Shown: piece by piece, positions 52,601-62,240 of the stretch
How positions within the stretch are numbered: the stretch's first letter is position 1
Layout of the letters: the number at the start of each line of letters is the position of its first letter
Notes under the pieces: generated by a model
The model's database searches: none
What the model was told of the DNA's origin: nothing
What the model saw: the letters and a program-made list of their open reading frames with translations, nothing else
Assembly (NCBI RefSeq): GCF_964204645.1
Contig: NC_134031.1
Span: forward strand, 4,075,001 to 4,139,000
Source of the DNA: Tubulanus polymorphus
Taxonomy: Eukaryota; Nemertea; Palaeonemertea; Tubulaniformes; Tubulanidae
DNA length: 64,000 bases
Direction of reading: 5' to 3'
Program-made: the position numbers and the translations under genes

Positions 52601-53849
52601 ACAATCCTTGTTTAAATACATTTTATCATGCCTTTCATGTTCAATGGGATTAGTTCATAGTGACAAATCATAGACCATGTATAACAGGATGGCCACTTTT
52701 ATTCGACTTGCCCCTTCCCTGACATGCGCGTTGTTTTCCCAGACTTGATCTGCTAAGAATCCAACCAATGAACACAGTCAAATACGTAAGACATAGATAG
52801 AAACTGATTATACGCATGATCTAGCTATCTCAACGTATTTCCCTAATTTTAAGGTTTCCTATTTTTACAAAATTCCACGACTAATCCCTGTTTTTTTTTT
52901 TTTTCAGAAAGAGAATTCCCTGACTTCCAGGTAAGTGGCCACTCTGTAAGTTTAAGAGCCATATGAAATCACCAGATGATTTCCTATTGTTCACGTCAGT
53001 GTAGCCACTTTCCGCCAATTTTACAAATTCCCTGATTTTCCGTGTTAGGCCTATATCACTTAATTCTCCTGAGTGAATTGGCAGGTGATTGGAGAAATTT
53101 ATTGGTTTAAAAAGTTAATTTATTCATTTTCCACGAATTAAGTTGATAAGGAAAGGCTTCGTCAATAGCATATCCAAATTCCCTGAGTTTCCAGGTTTTT
53201 TTGCAAAATTTGTCAAATTACTCAAGGTTTTCCGCAATATTTTCTAGATTTTTCCGATTCCTTGAGTTTTCCGGGTTTTCCCCCCAGTCATTGGCCATTC
53301 TGCTAATGGGTCCAACCCGACAATCGATACCTGCCAATTTATTGTGAAATACCAATAATGTCTATTACCACTGCAAAAATGACCGTACTATTAGGCTTTT
53401 GGTATCAATAAGTTGTCACCTATTGGTCTAAATTTGCAGTAACCAATATGCTGAGCCGATTGGATACTACAGGTATTCCGATTGAAGAGGTTACCGGAAT
53501 AGGAGAAAGAAGACGAACGAAACGAACATGGCATAAAAAGCCGACTGTCAGTCTGGTTGCGGCGCTGGAGCCACGAAATTTTGTTAATGAACTGTCTTGG
53601 TGTAAACAAGGATCGTAGAGCAACATTGCACGGATACAACCACTTCTAGGACTGGGTGAATTACATGTAAACAGAGCACAGCGAAACCTAACATAGCTCG
53701 CTCAGACTACTTTTATTTATTTTAGGCCCGAAGATTCGACTTATTCAGATCGATGTTTAAATAAATTGACACCGGGTCAGTGGAACCAGTTACGAATATC
53801 AATTAGTTCAATGATTAAATCGGCGCGATACTCACCGGCGACTACTCAT
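40156..53849 (-). CDS. PTPN11: SHP2 / corkscrew protein tyrosine phosphatase
   Basis: Cytoplasmic two-SH2 phosphatase acting in receptor tyrosine kinase to Ras-MAPK signalling. Exons: 53849-53836, 50100-49966, 48474-48280, 47667-47505, 47191-46964, 46357-46261, 46073-45994, 45262-45116, 45016-44864, 44636-44482, 44340-44273, 43180-43029, 42536-42361, 40359-40216 and tentative 40159-40156; about 636 residues. Exon 1 encodes only MSSR plus two bases, like the 14-base first coding exon I recall for human PTPN11. N-SH2: [39 protein letters not shown]2: [23 protein letters not shown]. Catalytic domain: [28 protein letters not shown], the P-loop [10 protein letters not shown] split across an intron, and QTEAQYKF. 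The tail keeps DYTNIKY, a GRB2-type site, and Pro-rich PPPAPPR. The last stop depends on a 54-base intron and is uncertain. Confidence 0.96.
40384..40455. repeat. AAT trinucleotide microsatellite
   Basis: Imperfect (AAT)n run of about 60 bp, about 40 bases upstream (transcript sense) of the acceptor of PTPN11 exon 14. On the transcribed strand it is a TTA/TTG-rich tract that overlaps the usual polypyrimidine and branch region. Confidence 0.85.
41824..42112. mobile_element. CAGGGTGGCCAC MITE
   Basis: CAGGGTGGCCACTTTCC at the left and TCAGTGGCCACCCTTG at the right are inverted ends; the interior is 'ttcccctgatttttcc' text. PTPN11 intron 13. Confidence 0.7.
42681..42920. mobile_element. CAGGGTGGCCAC MITE, intact ends
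   Basis: Perfect inverted termini CAGGGTGGCCA and TGGCCACCCTG. PTPN11 intron 12. No matching 8-bp flanks were found, so the target duplication has decayed or is not used. Confidence 0.75.
43715..43780. repeat. Retroposon 3' tail ending in ATCT repeats
   Basis: CACAGCTGTAGCTAATG, then CGCAACAGACCACAATG and ATCTATCT. The same order recurs at 46530-46600, indicating a shared SINE or LINE 3' end with an (ATCT)n tail. Confidence 0.45.
43905..44240. repeat. 'aaggaatcaaggag' repeat copy
   Basis: Interspersed repeat with CATTTCAT/GTCCCAATA, GGTAAACC/AATTTGG-like and AAGGAATCAAGGAGTTTTAG motifs. Related copies lie at 31560-31850, 44725-44800, 49770-49925 and 60175-60325. No coding capacity seen. Confidence 0.4.
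45464..45775. mobile_element. 312-bp MITE with about 90-bp inverted ends
   Basis: GCCACGACAAAATAACAA and following ATTCATCCTTGA at the left are mirrored by TCAAGGATGAATCTTG and TTTTTGTTGTGGC at the right. Inner paired motifs GAGTCACTTCAGCCTCA and TGAGGCTGAAACGACTC extend the stem. PTPN11 intron 7. Confidence 0.8.
46530..46600. repeat. Retroposon 3' tail ending in ATCT repeats
   Basis: CCACAGCTGTAACAACTG, CGCAACAGACTGAAAATG, then ATCTATCTATCTATG: same tail as 43715-43780. It abuts the minisatellite that follows. Confidence 0.45.
46612..46955. repeat. 21-bp minisatellite in PTPN11 intron 5
   Basis: About 16 tandem copies of a 21-bp unit (ACCTTAGCCATACTATCTAC plus A), nearly identical between about 46785 and 46915 and more diverged to the left. 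Because 21 is divisible by three, several frames on both strands stay open and mimic coding sequence. The array ends about 8 bp from the donor of PTPN11 exon 5 (intron starts at 46963). Confidence 0.92.
47236..47400. repeat. 'ccctgag' repeat fragment
   Basis: Shares CCCTGAGTTTTTTAGG and GAGTTTTCCAGG text with the CAGGGTGGCCAC family. PTPN11 intron 4. Confidence 0.4.
49138..49305. repeat. 'ccctgac' repeat fragment
   Basis: Contains CCCTGACTTTGTATTCCC, TGGTCTGCTAAGAA and TTTTCCCTGAATTTTAGC, as in the copies at 52041 and 52685. PTPN11 intron 2. Confidence 0.45.
49629..49687. repeat. TA dinucleotide microsatellite
   Basis: Uninterrupted (TA)n of about 59 bp in PTPN11 intron 2. A shorter (TA)n run lies at 50243-50262. 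Confidence 0.97.
49770..49925. repeat. 'aaggaatcaaggag' family fragment
   Basis: TCCCTACTGATCCGTCAATCC, TATCCCAATTACGGTAGA and GTAAACCGGTAATTTGG match the copies at 43905 and 60175. Confidence 0.4.
51165..51475. repeat. 311-bp polypurine GA tract
   Basis: Almost pure purine on the plus strand, built from GAGAGGA and GGAAAGA units. In PTPN11 intron 1; the transcript carries a long pyrimidine tract. Frames through it code only Glu/Arg/Lys or Ser/Leu and are not genes. Confidence 0.95.
51674..51998. mobile_element. MITE with GCTCAGGTCGAC ends
   Basis: GGCTCAGGTCGACTAACG at the left is mirrored by AGTCGACCTGAGCTTG at the right. Inner GATCAG motifs also pair. PTPN11 intron 1. Confidence 0.6.
52041..52323. 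mobile_element. CAGGGTGGCCAC MITE, 'ccctgac' subtype
   Basis: Starts CAGGGTGGCCACTTTTATT and continues CCCCTGACATGCGCG and CCCTGACTTGATCTGC. The right end is worn. PTPN11 intron 1. Confidence 0.6.
52685..52946. mobile_element. CAGGGTGGCCAC MITE, 'ccctgac' subtype
   Basis: CAGGATGGCCACTTTTATT to AAGTGGCCACTCTG. Close relative of the copy at 52041, about 360 bp away. Confidence 0.65.
52997..53302. mobile_element. CAGGGTGGCCAC MITE, 'cctgatt' subtype
   Basis: CAGTGTAGCCACTTTCCGCC to TTGGCCATTCTG; the third member of this cluster in PTPN11 intron 1. Confidence 0.55.
53448..53618 (+). CDS. Candidate 56-codon ORF, unknown
   Basis: ATG at 53448 and TAG at 53616-53618. The peptide is basic in the middle ([13 protein letters not shown]) and ends [17 protein letters not shown], a composition more protein-like than the surrounding DNA. 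It lies antisense in PTPN11 intron 1, about 230 bp from that gene's first coding exon. It could be a transposon remnant. No family recognised. Confidence 0.2.
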   Translation: MLSRLDTTGIPIEEVTGIGERRRTKRTWHKKPTVSLVAALEPRNFVNELSWCKQGS

Positions 53850-54403
53850 TTCACTACTTAAACCTAACTACTAATCGAACTGGAAGAAATAAATGAAGCG
53901 ACATTATTATAGACGACAGGAGCCAGGATCCGGACTTAACATTATCCGCCGGTATATTGAAAATTCGGATATGGACTTTATAAAAGAACCGGACAGGTTA
54001 CTATCCTCGATTGCCACAGTAGGCAATGTACTTTAGTTTTCAGTTTTTTAGGCTTAAATAGCCCACACAGAAAGCTACTTTTCTTTCTCTTATAATTTGT
54101 GCTTAAAAAAATTGTAAATTTATTGTTAGTTTTTCTCTCCCATTTAATCTCTATATAGCCCGTCTTGCTCTCCATTATGAATTTGAGCTTGTCGCAAACT
54201 TTTGGCAAACCAAATGAATGAATCTCAATTTGATTCAAGCTCAATGGAAGGAACATAATCGTTGGTAGTGAACCTTTTATAACCAGTTGGGCTGTCAGAA
54301 AATATCCGATCATGAACCCTAAAACAGTCAACTGCAATCCTATCCAATCTGAGTAGAAAGCCCGGTCACAAAAGACGATACAGCAGATTTATAAACAAAC
54401 AAT
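53850..54403. other. PTPN11 promoter / EXOSC10 3' flank
   Basis: About 550 bp between the PTPN11 first coding exon and the EXOSC10 poly(A) signal, both genes on the minus strand. It should contain the PTPN11 5'UTR and promoter. No clear TATA box; the open frame at 53978-54337 has no coding character. Confidence 0.4.
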
Positions 54404-54409
54404 TTTATT
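54404..54409 (-). terminator. EXOSC10 poly(A) signal
   Basis: AATAAA on the minus strand (TTTATT on plus), about 50 bases after the predicted EXOSC10 stop. Confidence 0.55.
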
Positions 54410-54458
54410 CTATACAGGCTTTGAAAAATACATGATTTTTGGGGGTTCCTCACGAAAA

Positions 54459-57400
54459 TTATCTTTTGGGCCACTGAGATTTATTGTTACTCGCACCAAA
54501 CTTCGAATATGTGAGACTTTTTTTCCCGCTGTTGCCGCGTCCTCTAAAACTCTACAAAATACATCAGAAGTACAAGTTAATTAACCTTTCTCAGCGGTTT
54601 TTTATGAAAACTGTTAGATTACCGGGTAGGTCTTACCTTCGTAGATTTGCCTTTTCCTTTTCGATCTTTCTTTTTACCATCACTCGTTTCTGATTGGAAA
54701 AAGAGAACATTTCTGAATCATTAAATTACTGCAACATTATAGCTACTGAATCGCAACACATTTTTAAGAAATGCCACCAGTTCCACAGTTCTGAGTTAAG
54801 ATTTGACTTTGAAAATGTACTAATTTTAACTCAAAGTTAACTCTGCCTTATGACTGTAGAACTGGATCCCGGTTATTCTACATAACGTGTCTTACCTTCA
54901 AAAACCTTCATATCAGCTTTGCCATAATCGAATGCTTTGAATTCTTTCAGCTTTTCTTTTACAACATCAAGGATTTTCGACCGTTTCACTAAACCTTTAA
55001 CCGTTTTATTTGTAGTACTACAGGATGCCTTTTCATCTTCAGGCGGAGGTGGAATTTTTCTTTTCGGGGCAGGCTTCATCTATGTTTGAATGCAAAGACA
55101 TGTATAGAAATTAATATACAGAGATTGTTACTTGCTTCCTTCATCTCAATCCAACATATTCCCTGAATCAACCAGCAGCGGACAAACTCAGCCTCACAAA
55201 TGAATGCGACTATAGTTTGTAGCATAAACAGAAATACCAATGTAATTCAGCGGCTAAATCTACATACCTGGCTCTTCAGTGAATCTTTAACCGATGCAGT
55301 ATTATCAGATTTCTCCGACTCTATAGAAAAATATAAATCGAGGATACATGAAATGCGGCTTGAAATGAAGAGAAATCATTATCATTATCACTATTATCTA
55401 ATTCTCTGCATTGCACATCTTTGGATTCGAAGCACTGACATGCAGCGACATGAACAGTCTGACTGCTAAATGAAAATAAACTATTGTTCTGAATATATTG
55501 TATTCGAAATCAAATACCTTGTACTATCAATGTATCATTCGGACACCTCGTGGCTACTGCATCTAAATAAGAGCCCCATTTCGATTTAATCTGTGAAGAA
55601 ACATAAAAATACGTTTTATCGAAATTTCTATGAAGTTTTTTTACAAAAGAGAGGGAGAGTATATTCACATCATTAATCTGTTGATTCCAGGTATTTTCCG
55701 GTGTCTTAGCTTCAAGTTTTAGTTTCGGCTCTTTGATCCACTCTTCTGCTAATCGTGGTTTCTGGTATTTTTCGAATGGACTGTTTAAAGACTTCATGAT
55801 ATTCTCTACTTTTTGTTGAGCCGCAGTCAATGTTCCTTCCCGACACTACAAACATGCAACAAGCAATCAGTCAGTTGATATATCGCAGCTGTGTTTCGTT
55901 AACTGTGTCATATTTTATTTATCTAATGGCCCCACCACTAAACGGATCAAATCCAAGAACAGCTAGTTAGTCAAGACTCAACCCCATGCGGGTCAAAAAC
56001 AGCTCCAAGTTGTTTTAAGCCTTGGACCGCATAGGATCATTGGTACCAAGGTTCATCTGGATTATATATTCACTATAAGACTTATTATAGCGGTTTGAAG
56101 TAAAAGTTGACGGATGGAATGATGAGGGAGAATCCCCTAAACCATCAGCTCCACGCAAGTTTTGTCACAGCAGAGCTAGAGAATTATTAAATCAATTAAT
56201 GCACGAACTAGATTATACTAAGACGTAGAAAAAGTTCCAACAAACCTTGCTCAGTGCCTCAAATATTGAAGTCGCTTTGGAATAATCACCTAAACCATTC
56301 TTCTCCGGAAATAAGTGGCATTTAGTAGCTACCAACGAAGTATCTATTGGATAAAACAAAAGAGACTTCTTAATACACTTTTCCAAGCTCAATACATAAT
56401 GATTTTTCACCAGAGAGTTACTAACCAATGCTTAAACTGAGGCGATCGACAATGTCTCCGATCTCGGGATGGCTTGTATCGTGATTACAGTGTAACATAC
56501 TAGAATCATATTTTGGGTGTTGAGTTTTCGTTGGTTGAATTTGATTCTTCGTTGCTTCTACCTACAAAACACGAATGATCCAGTGAATTCTCGGTCATGA
56601 AAAATTTGAAGCATAAAACAGTTAAATTTGACTGCTTTAACAAACATGAAGTAACAAAATGCAGCATGTGAGATGGGTCCGAATTTTGGCAAAGCTATAA
56701 AAAGTTCAGACTATACTAACCCTGAGTAGCGTTACGTCACGAGCGTCAAGAATGATTCGGTGTAGTTCAGCGATGTATTGCCTAACTAATGGGGGTATCG
56801 GATTGCAGCACGCAAGTATACCCTGACTTTCTCTGAAATGAAAAAGATAAGACATTGAAATATACCCTTAGATTTCTCATTGATCAGCTGCGTTCTGCTG
56901 ATACAGGGAAACACAAGATTGATTTGCGATCCTTTTTTGGCGACTCAAAATGCACAGGTCTTTACATGACGAATTACCTGGGTAAGAATTCAGCTATCTG
57001 CAGCAGCATATGGTTGGGTAAGACATAACCGGTGCTTTCATCTTCCAATCTGGCCACGTTGTCTCTCCATTCGAACAAACCTCGTAGTCCGGCCATTTGT
57101 TGCGAATTCAGAACCTTGCGACTTTTCAGATAAACTTTCTGAACATCATTTTCAGTACAAGTCGGTTTCTCATATGTCTATAGAACATAAAGCAAATAAC
57201 ATATTACCTTTCAGTATACGTATTTCTTGTCAATATGCATGACAGAAAGTAACCAATATCCGAGGAAATCTTGGAATGAACTTCATACCTTCAGACAGAT
57301 ATCTTTACTACGGTCTATGACTGCAATGATTAGGTTATTATTCGAATTTCCACGTTCCAGTAACAACTTCTTCAAACGATCGTAAATATACAACAAATAT

Positions 57401-60400
57401 CTCGTATCTTCGCGGGCGTAATGTAACAGTTCATTCGGTAGTGGTCTGAAATACAGTAGAGCTCACGTTCAATTGTTACAGAGCTAACTTGCACGCCTAA
57501 ATAACATACATATGGTAAAATGCATTGGAAATCAATCCAATTTCATCATTTTCATATATTTTTCATCATAAAAGTGATAAGGTTAGGAAACAGCTTTTAG
57601 ACAACCTTCTGACTACTTTTTCAAAAGGGAACATTTATTCATTATACGTACGCATGAAATTTTTTTTCAACCCCCCCCCCCCTGTATGCAAAATCGGCCA
57701 TTTTTTTCATACACATCAAGCATTACAGTTCGAAATTTAACTTACCCCTCCTCCTCCCCCTCCCCTAATGCGTATGTAATAAATGAATGATCCCAAACTA
57801 AATCATCCGCACACTCCTATTATACTCCAGTACTGAGCAAGTTGGTAAATAACTTTCACTAATCTCAGCATGCGATCAATTTGGTGAAACTACATGTCCT
57901 AAACTCAGTGAAGAGTCATCTTTATTCGAAGTTCCACTGACTTATGTCTAATGAACAGTTCATCATCTTACCTGATTCTCCAGTCAGCAAGTTGATATTG
58001 TTTATCGGCCTCAACGTTACAGAAATACTGCAGTAAATAGGCGAGCGAATGGCGCGGGAAACCGAGTAATCGCGAAGCTTGTCCTGTATCAAACATGTTC
58101 ACTAGATATAACCCGAAATCTCTCTGTAACCAAATCACATCGCTGTCTGCACCGTGTAATACCTGGAAAATAACGAAAACTTTGACGATGGAGATAAACT
58201 AGGAAAATTTGATAAAACAGTTGAAACTCAAAAGTGATCACACTTTTGTGTCCTATCATACTGTACAACTTCGACCGCATTGACATAAATATCATCATTG
58301 GTTTCACAGCAAGAGAACGTCTGAAATAAGAACAATCGCGAGTAATACGTACTTTGACTATTTTTGGATCGGTGAAGACGTCATTTAATAAATGCATTTC
58401 TGATCTCAAAGCGAGCGTGTCGACGACCCAATCTTCATTACGAGTCGAAATCTGCATCAAACACGTCAAACCTTGATACGAACGATACGTGTGAGCCTGT
58501 GAGAAATAAATATAGCATTCGCACAACTAAGACATCGTTTCATCAATATAGTACAAGAATCCGATAGAATACAGTTCAAATGTGCTCATTCTTCTGGTAC
58601 TATCGCAATTGACCTATCTCTTAATTTTCCTTGGATAGAAATGATACATGAGCCACAACTAGCCATTTAAATTCAAGATGGAGACAGGCAACATTGATGT
58701 GTTCTGCCTAAGGCTTCAATCGCTTTCACAAAAAGTGAGAAAGTTTTTTATGTAACCCAGTCCAGGACTATCCTGTATTGTACAGGGTTGCATTCAAATT
58801 CACACGTTTTATATCATTTACTACGGTGTTCTTCAAAGTATCGATATTTTAAGTTCTTTTATGATTCGACCAAAATCTAAGGAACTGGTTGAGTCATCAA
58901 CCTTTTACCTCTAAATCAATGGCAATTTCAGTTTGAGTTTTCAAGTGCTCGCACAATTCCTTCAGTTTCGCTTCAGTTTCAACATATGTAAATTGCGTTT
59001 CCTCGACACTACTGGGGAACTGCAATAAACAGAACACGATATCAAATTTTATTTCATCGAAACGATGTCTTTGACATCTTATCTACAATGTTTAAAACAG
59101 CTGAGAGATCTTACCTGAGGTTCTTCGAGTTGAAGTTGTTGCGCAGTTGGTTTAAAGTTCTCAAGCTCAAACTGATAAGGATTTAAGAAGCTGAAATATA
59201 AATAGATCAAATTAATAAACATTTCGAACATTTCCAAACACTGACTTGAACAATTTGGCAAATCTATTGAAAACTTACGATTTGTATTCGAAATCTACAT
59301 CATTCACATCAAGATCGCAGACATCTTTTATCAATAAACTCTCTGAAAGGAACACAATTAAATTTGACTAAAATTTCCTGAGCCGAATCAGAATAGCCAT
59401 TTTATGTTGGATATATCACATACCTGTCAACGATTTCAATGCATTAGGTTTCGTTTTTAACCGAGGCACGAACGGAACATTTCTGTTGTCGACTTTCTCC
59501 TTGAATTTAGTCTGTGGTCGTTGAACGAATCGCGCCGTTAACAAACGGAAATTTGAATTCTTCGACGTTGGAGTTTTCTGAAAGCATACAATAGCAACAC
59601 TCATTTATTAAAGTTCCATACATTTATAGTTATTTGATTTTTGCTTCTTCCCTTTCCCTGACAAACATGTTGTTTTCCCAGACTTTATCTGCTAAAAATT
59701 CAATCAATTAACACAGCCAAATATGAAAGACATATCGGTACACGGAAACTGATTTTACACATGATCTAGCAATAGCTGACTTTCCCCTGTATCTGAGGTA
59801 TTTTACAAAATTCTCTCACTTTCCCCTGATTTCCAGGCCACCCTGTAGTTTAGTTTGGTTTGTGTATATTTCTGTCTGATCGGTACAAATTTGCAAAATA
59901 TCTTGAAAATCTTTTTTCTTGAATATACACACTAGATTGAAAAATCAAAATAACCAACTCCAGTAAAACTTTCTTCCAATGATGAAAATATCTTACCTTT
60001 TTATTCCAACTTGCATTAGTCGGAGTCTGTTTAGGAGTCAAACTAGCGATAACTAACGGCGTTTCTTGTTTCTTTATTCCGGATGCTTCGTCCAGCAGTG
60101 TACCCTTAAAAGGCAGTAGAATTAAGTCAATTTTTTATCAAAACTAAATAGACTATGAGCTGCTATCATCACGGGCCCTGAGTCTTTCCCGGATATAAGT
60201 AGTTTGAAAGGTGAACATTTTTTCAAGTATCTGCATTACTTTATTATCCCAAATATGTCAGTAGACTCTTAATCAGTATCTTGGTAAACCGATAATTTGG
60301 TGGTTTTATAAGCACATGTTTATCCTTAACTCAACTAACAAATTCTCTTTCTAATTCCGTCACTGTCTAATAGGGTATTACCCTATTAGACAGTGCCTGA

Positions 60401-61411
60401 ATTAGAACCAGAATCTGTTTATAACTGTAACTTAAAGATTCTGGTTCCAACTGTACTAATTTAGGAGTAGTCTAAAGTACAACTTCTAATTGCCTATTTC
60501 TCAAAATGGTCAAGGGACTGTGTATGTATGTACTAACCACTCGTTCTAATAACTGATCATTAGCGTCGACGATCGCGTCAAATTTATCTTCGATATTTTT
60601 GTGGTTGTTCACGGTTAAACTTCCCTTCAACGCCTGGTGTTTCATAATCGATTGCATCCTGTATAAAAACGAGAAGAAAATCAAACCCATAATCGACAAA
60701 CATTGGGAAAAAACACAGAACAGCAAAACAATATAAGGCTCATTATAGGGGGAAGCAGAACGAAACGAAATATTCTCACAATATTAAGGTTTAGTTCTAC
60801 AAAAAAAACACGTTTTCTTACATATCTAAGATACGTTTTCCTTCTATGTCCATCAAATCACGGAATCCTTCGAAGCTTGAATAGTAATCAAAATCATCGC
60901 CATGAGCCGGCAGGTCATTCGATGACTTGATCGCTCGCATGACTCCAGATAATGCATGCTAAAATGAAAATCAAGATAACTGTACATTGACTATCCCACA
61001 CAACAGGCCTGGTTGATGGATACGGGCCGGCCCAAGGTCAAGCACCAAAATAAAAAAGCATTCAAATAGTAAAGATCCTAAATAGTGTCTTCTTTGGAAA
61101 CGTTTCAGGAATCGGGCCCTAGTCAGGTTGAGCTACATTTTATTCACACTATATTATGACAATTGGCCGAACTATATTTTACGAGCGTAAAAAACCCAGA
61201 CTAATCAACAAACTACAAATCATCAATTTCCCTCCAGTTTAAAAAATTGATCGCGAATATTGACCTGATCTATCGGACAATGAACGTAGAATGAACGTTA
61301 AAATACCTGTGAAAATTCCGTAACACTTTTAAATCCGGGCAAAAACTCATCGTCTTCGTTTTTCATTTCCACACTTTTATTTTCCACGTTGGATTCGGAG
61401 GAGGACGCCAT
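54459..61411 (-). CDS. EXOSC10: Exosome component 10 (Rrp6) 3'-5' exoribonuclease
   Basis: Catalytic DEDD-Y subunit of the nuclear RNA exosome. Exons: 61411-61307, 60958-60822, 60658-60538, 60104-59997, 59577-59424, 59342-59279, 59190-59115, 59019-58909, 58496-58353, 58162-57972, 57445-57289, 57177-56978, 56832-56721, 56561-56426, 56343-56246, 55845-55669, 55590-55518, 55320-55268, 55079-54896, 54689-54623 and 54543-54459; 850 residues (human 885). N-terminal PMC2NT-like region ([14 protein letters not shown]), then PYQFELENF, Exo I AIDLE with [16 protein letters not shown], Exo [18 protein letters not shown], Exo [37 protein letters not shown], and a Lys-rich tail ending QWPKR like other Rrp6 proteins. 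Every catalytic Asp, Glu and Tyr is present. The penultimate exon has two possible donors (54637 or 54623); only 54623 gives the conserved ending. Confidence 0.97.
54777..54872. mobile_element. AGTTCCACAG-family MITE
   Basis: CCAGTTCCACAGTTCTGAG at the left and GACTGTAGAACTGGATCC at the right, with the GAGTTAA-type core. EXOSC10 intron 19, ending close to exon 19. Confidence 0.65.
59640..59847. repeat. 'ccctgac' repeat copy
   Basis: CCCTTTCCCTGACAAACATG, CTTTATCTGCTAAAAATTC and an end reading TTCCAGGCCACCCTG. EXOSC10 intron 4. Confidence 0.5.
60175..60325. repeat. 'aaggaatcaaggag' family fragment
   Basis: CATTACTTTATTATCCCAA, GTAAACCGATAATTTGG and following text match 49770-49925. EXOSC10 intron 3. 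Confidence 0.4.
60361..60395. repeat. Perfect 35-bp hairpin palindrome
   Basis: Arms of 17 bp (CACTGTCTAATAGGGTA at 60361-60377 and its exact complement at 60379-60395) are separated by one T. EXOSC10 intron 3. It may be a young foldback or the tip of a larger decayed inverted repeat: GATTCTGGTT and AACCAGAATC text follows nearby. Confidence 0.9.
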
Positions 61412-62240
61412 TTTATAATATTACGTTTCGGACGCGGCAACGGCCTCGGAGCCGCCCTCATTCCACGCCAATCAATGCAATTAACTTAACTATATTACGT
61501 CAGATATAAACAAACTGAAAACCTAAACAAAACTTAAAGTTATTAGGCATATTATACTTTTCTAACGATATATTAGCTATTTGTAGATAGGAAACACGAT
61601 AGGTAAAGTGCACAACCTACTAAATTTAGAATATTTTTCTTCATTTGGACTCTGGTAGAGAAAATAGGCCTAGTGGAAACTGAAAAAAGATGGGGCCTCC
61701 AATCCAGGCTAACTAACATTTCAGTATCTCATGTCTTGGTTTGCTTTCAAATTTCTTGCTTATCCAAGTTGCAGGTAATTTTTGTTCAAGGCTTTTGAAG
61801 TGTCTGTTGGATTATATTTTACAGGTAGACTGCGGTAATAAATTTATGAAAAAGGAAAATGACGTTTTTTTACTGCTGGCCGCATTTCTCATATCATCTA
61901 CTTAATTCTTTCCCGAAGAATAACAGATTTAAAGTGTAAGTAATAACAATGGACTAATAATAGCATTCAAGTTCCATCAAATATCCATAATTTAGGCTTT
62001 AATATTGGCGGCGTTATCCTGACAATAAATCAGTTAGGCCTAACCTTTCAGTGGTGATTAACTAATACCGGTACCTGTAAGTGGATATAATTTGAAAATT
62101 CCACCTCGGTATTTGAATAACTGGCATACTGCTTTGATGTGTCTACACTGCAGTGCGATGTATAAATTCATGATGGACTGTTATTATACACTGCAGTGTA
62201 GATGCAGTGAAAGGTTAATATTCAAGAAATTCTTTTGCAG
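61412..62240. promoter_or_regulatory. EXOSC10 / four-pass protein divergent region
   Basis: About 830 bp upstream of both genes. It should hold the EXOSC10 promoter (GC-rich, CpG-containing 61411-61460, no TATA) and the 5' exon or exons of the membrane-protein gene. Two CACTGCAGTG inverted motifs lie at 62145-62215. Confidence 0.4.
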
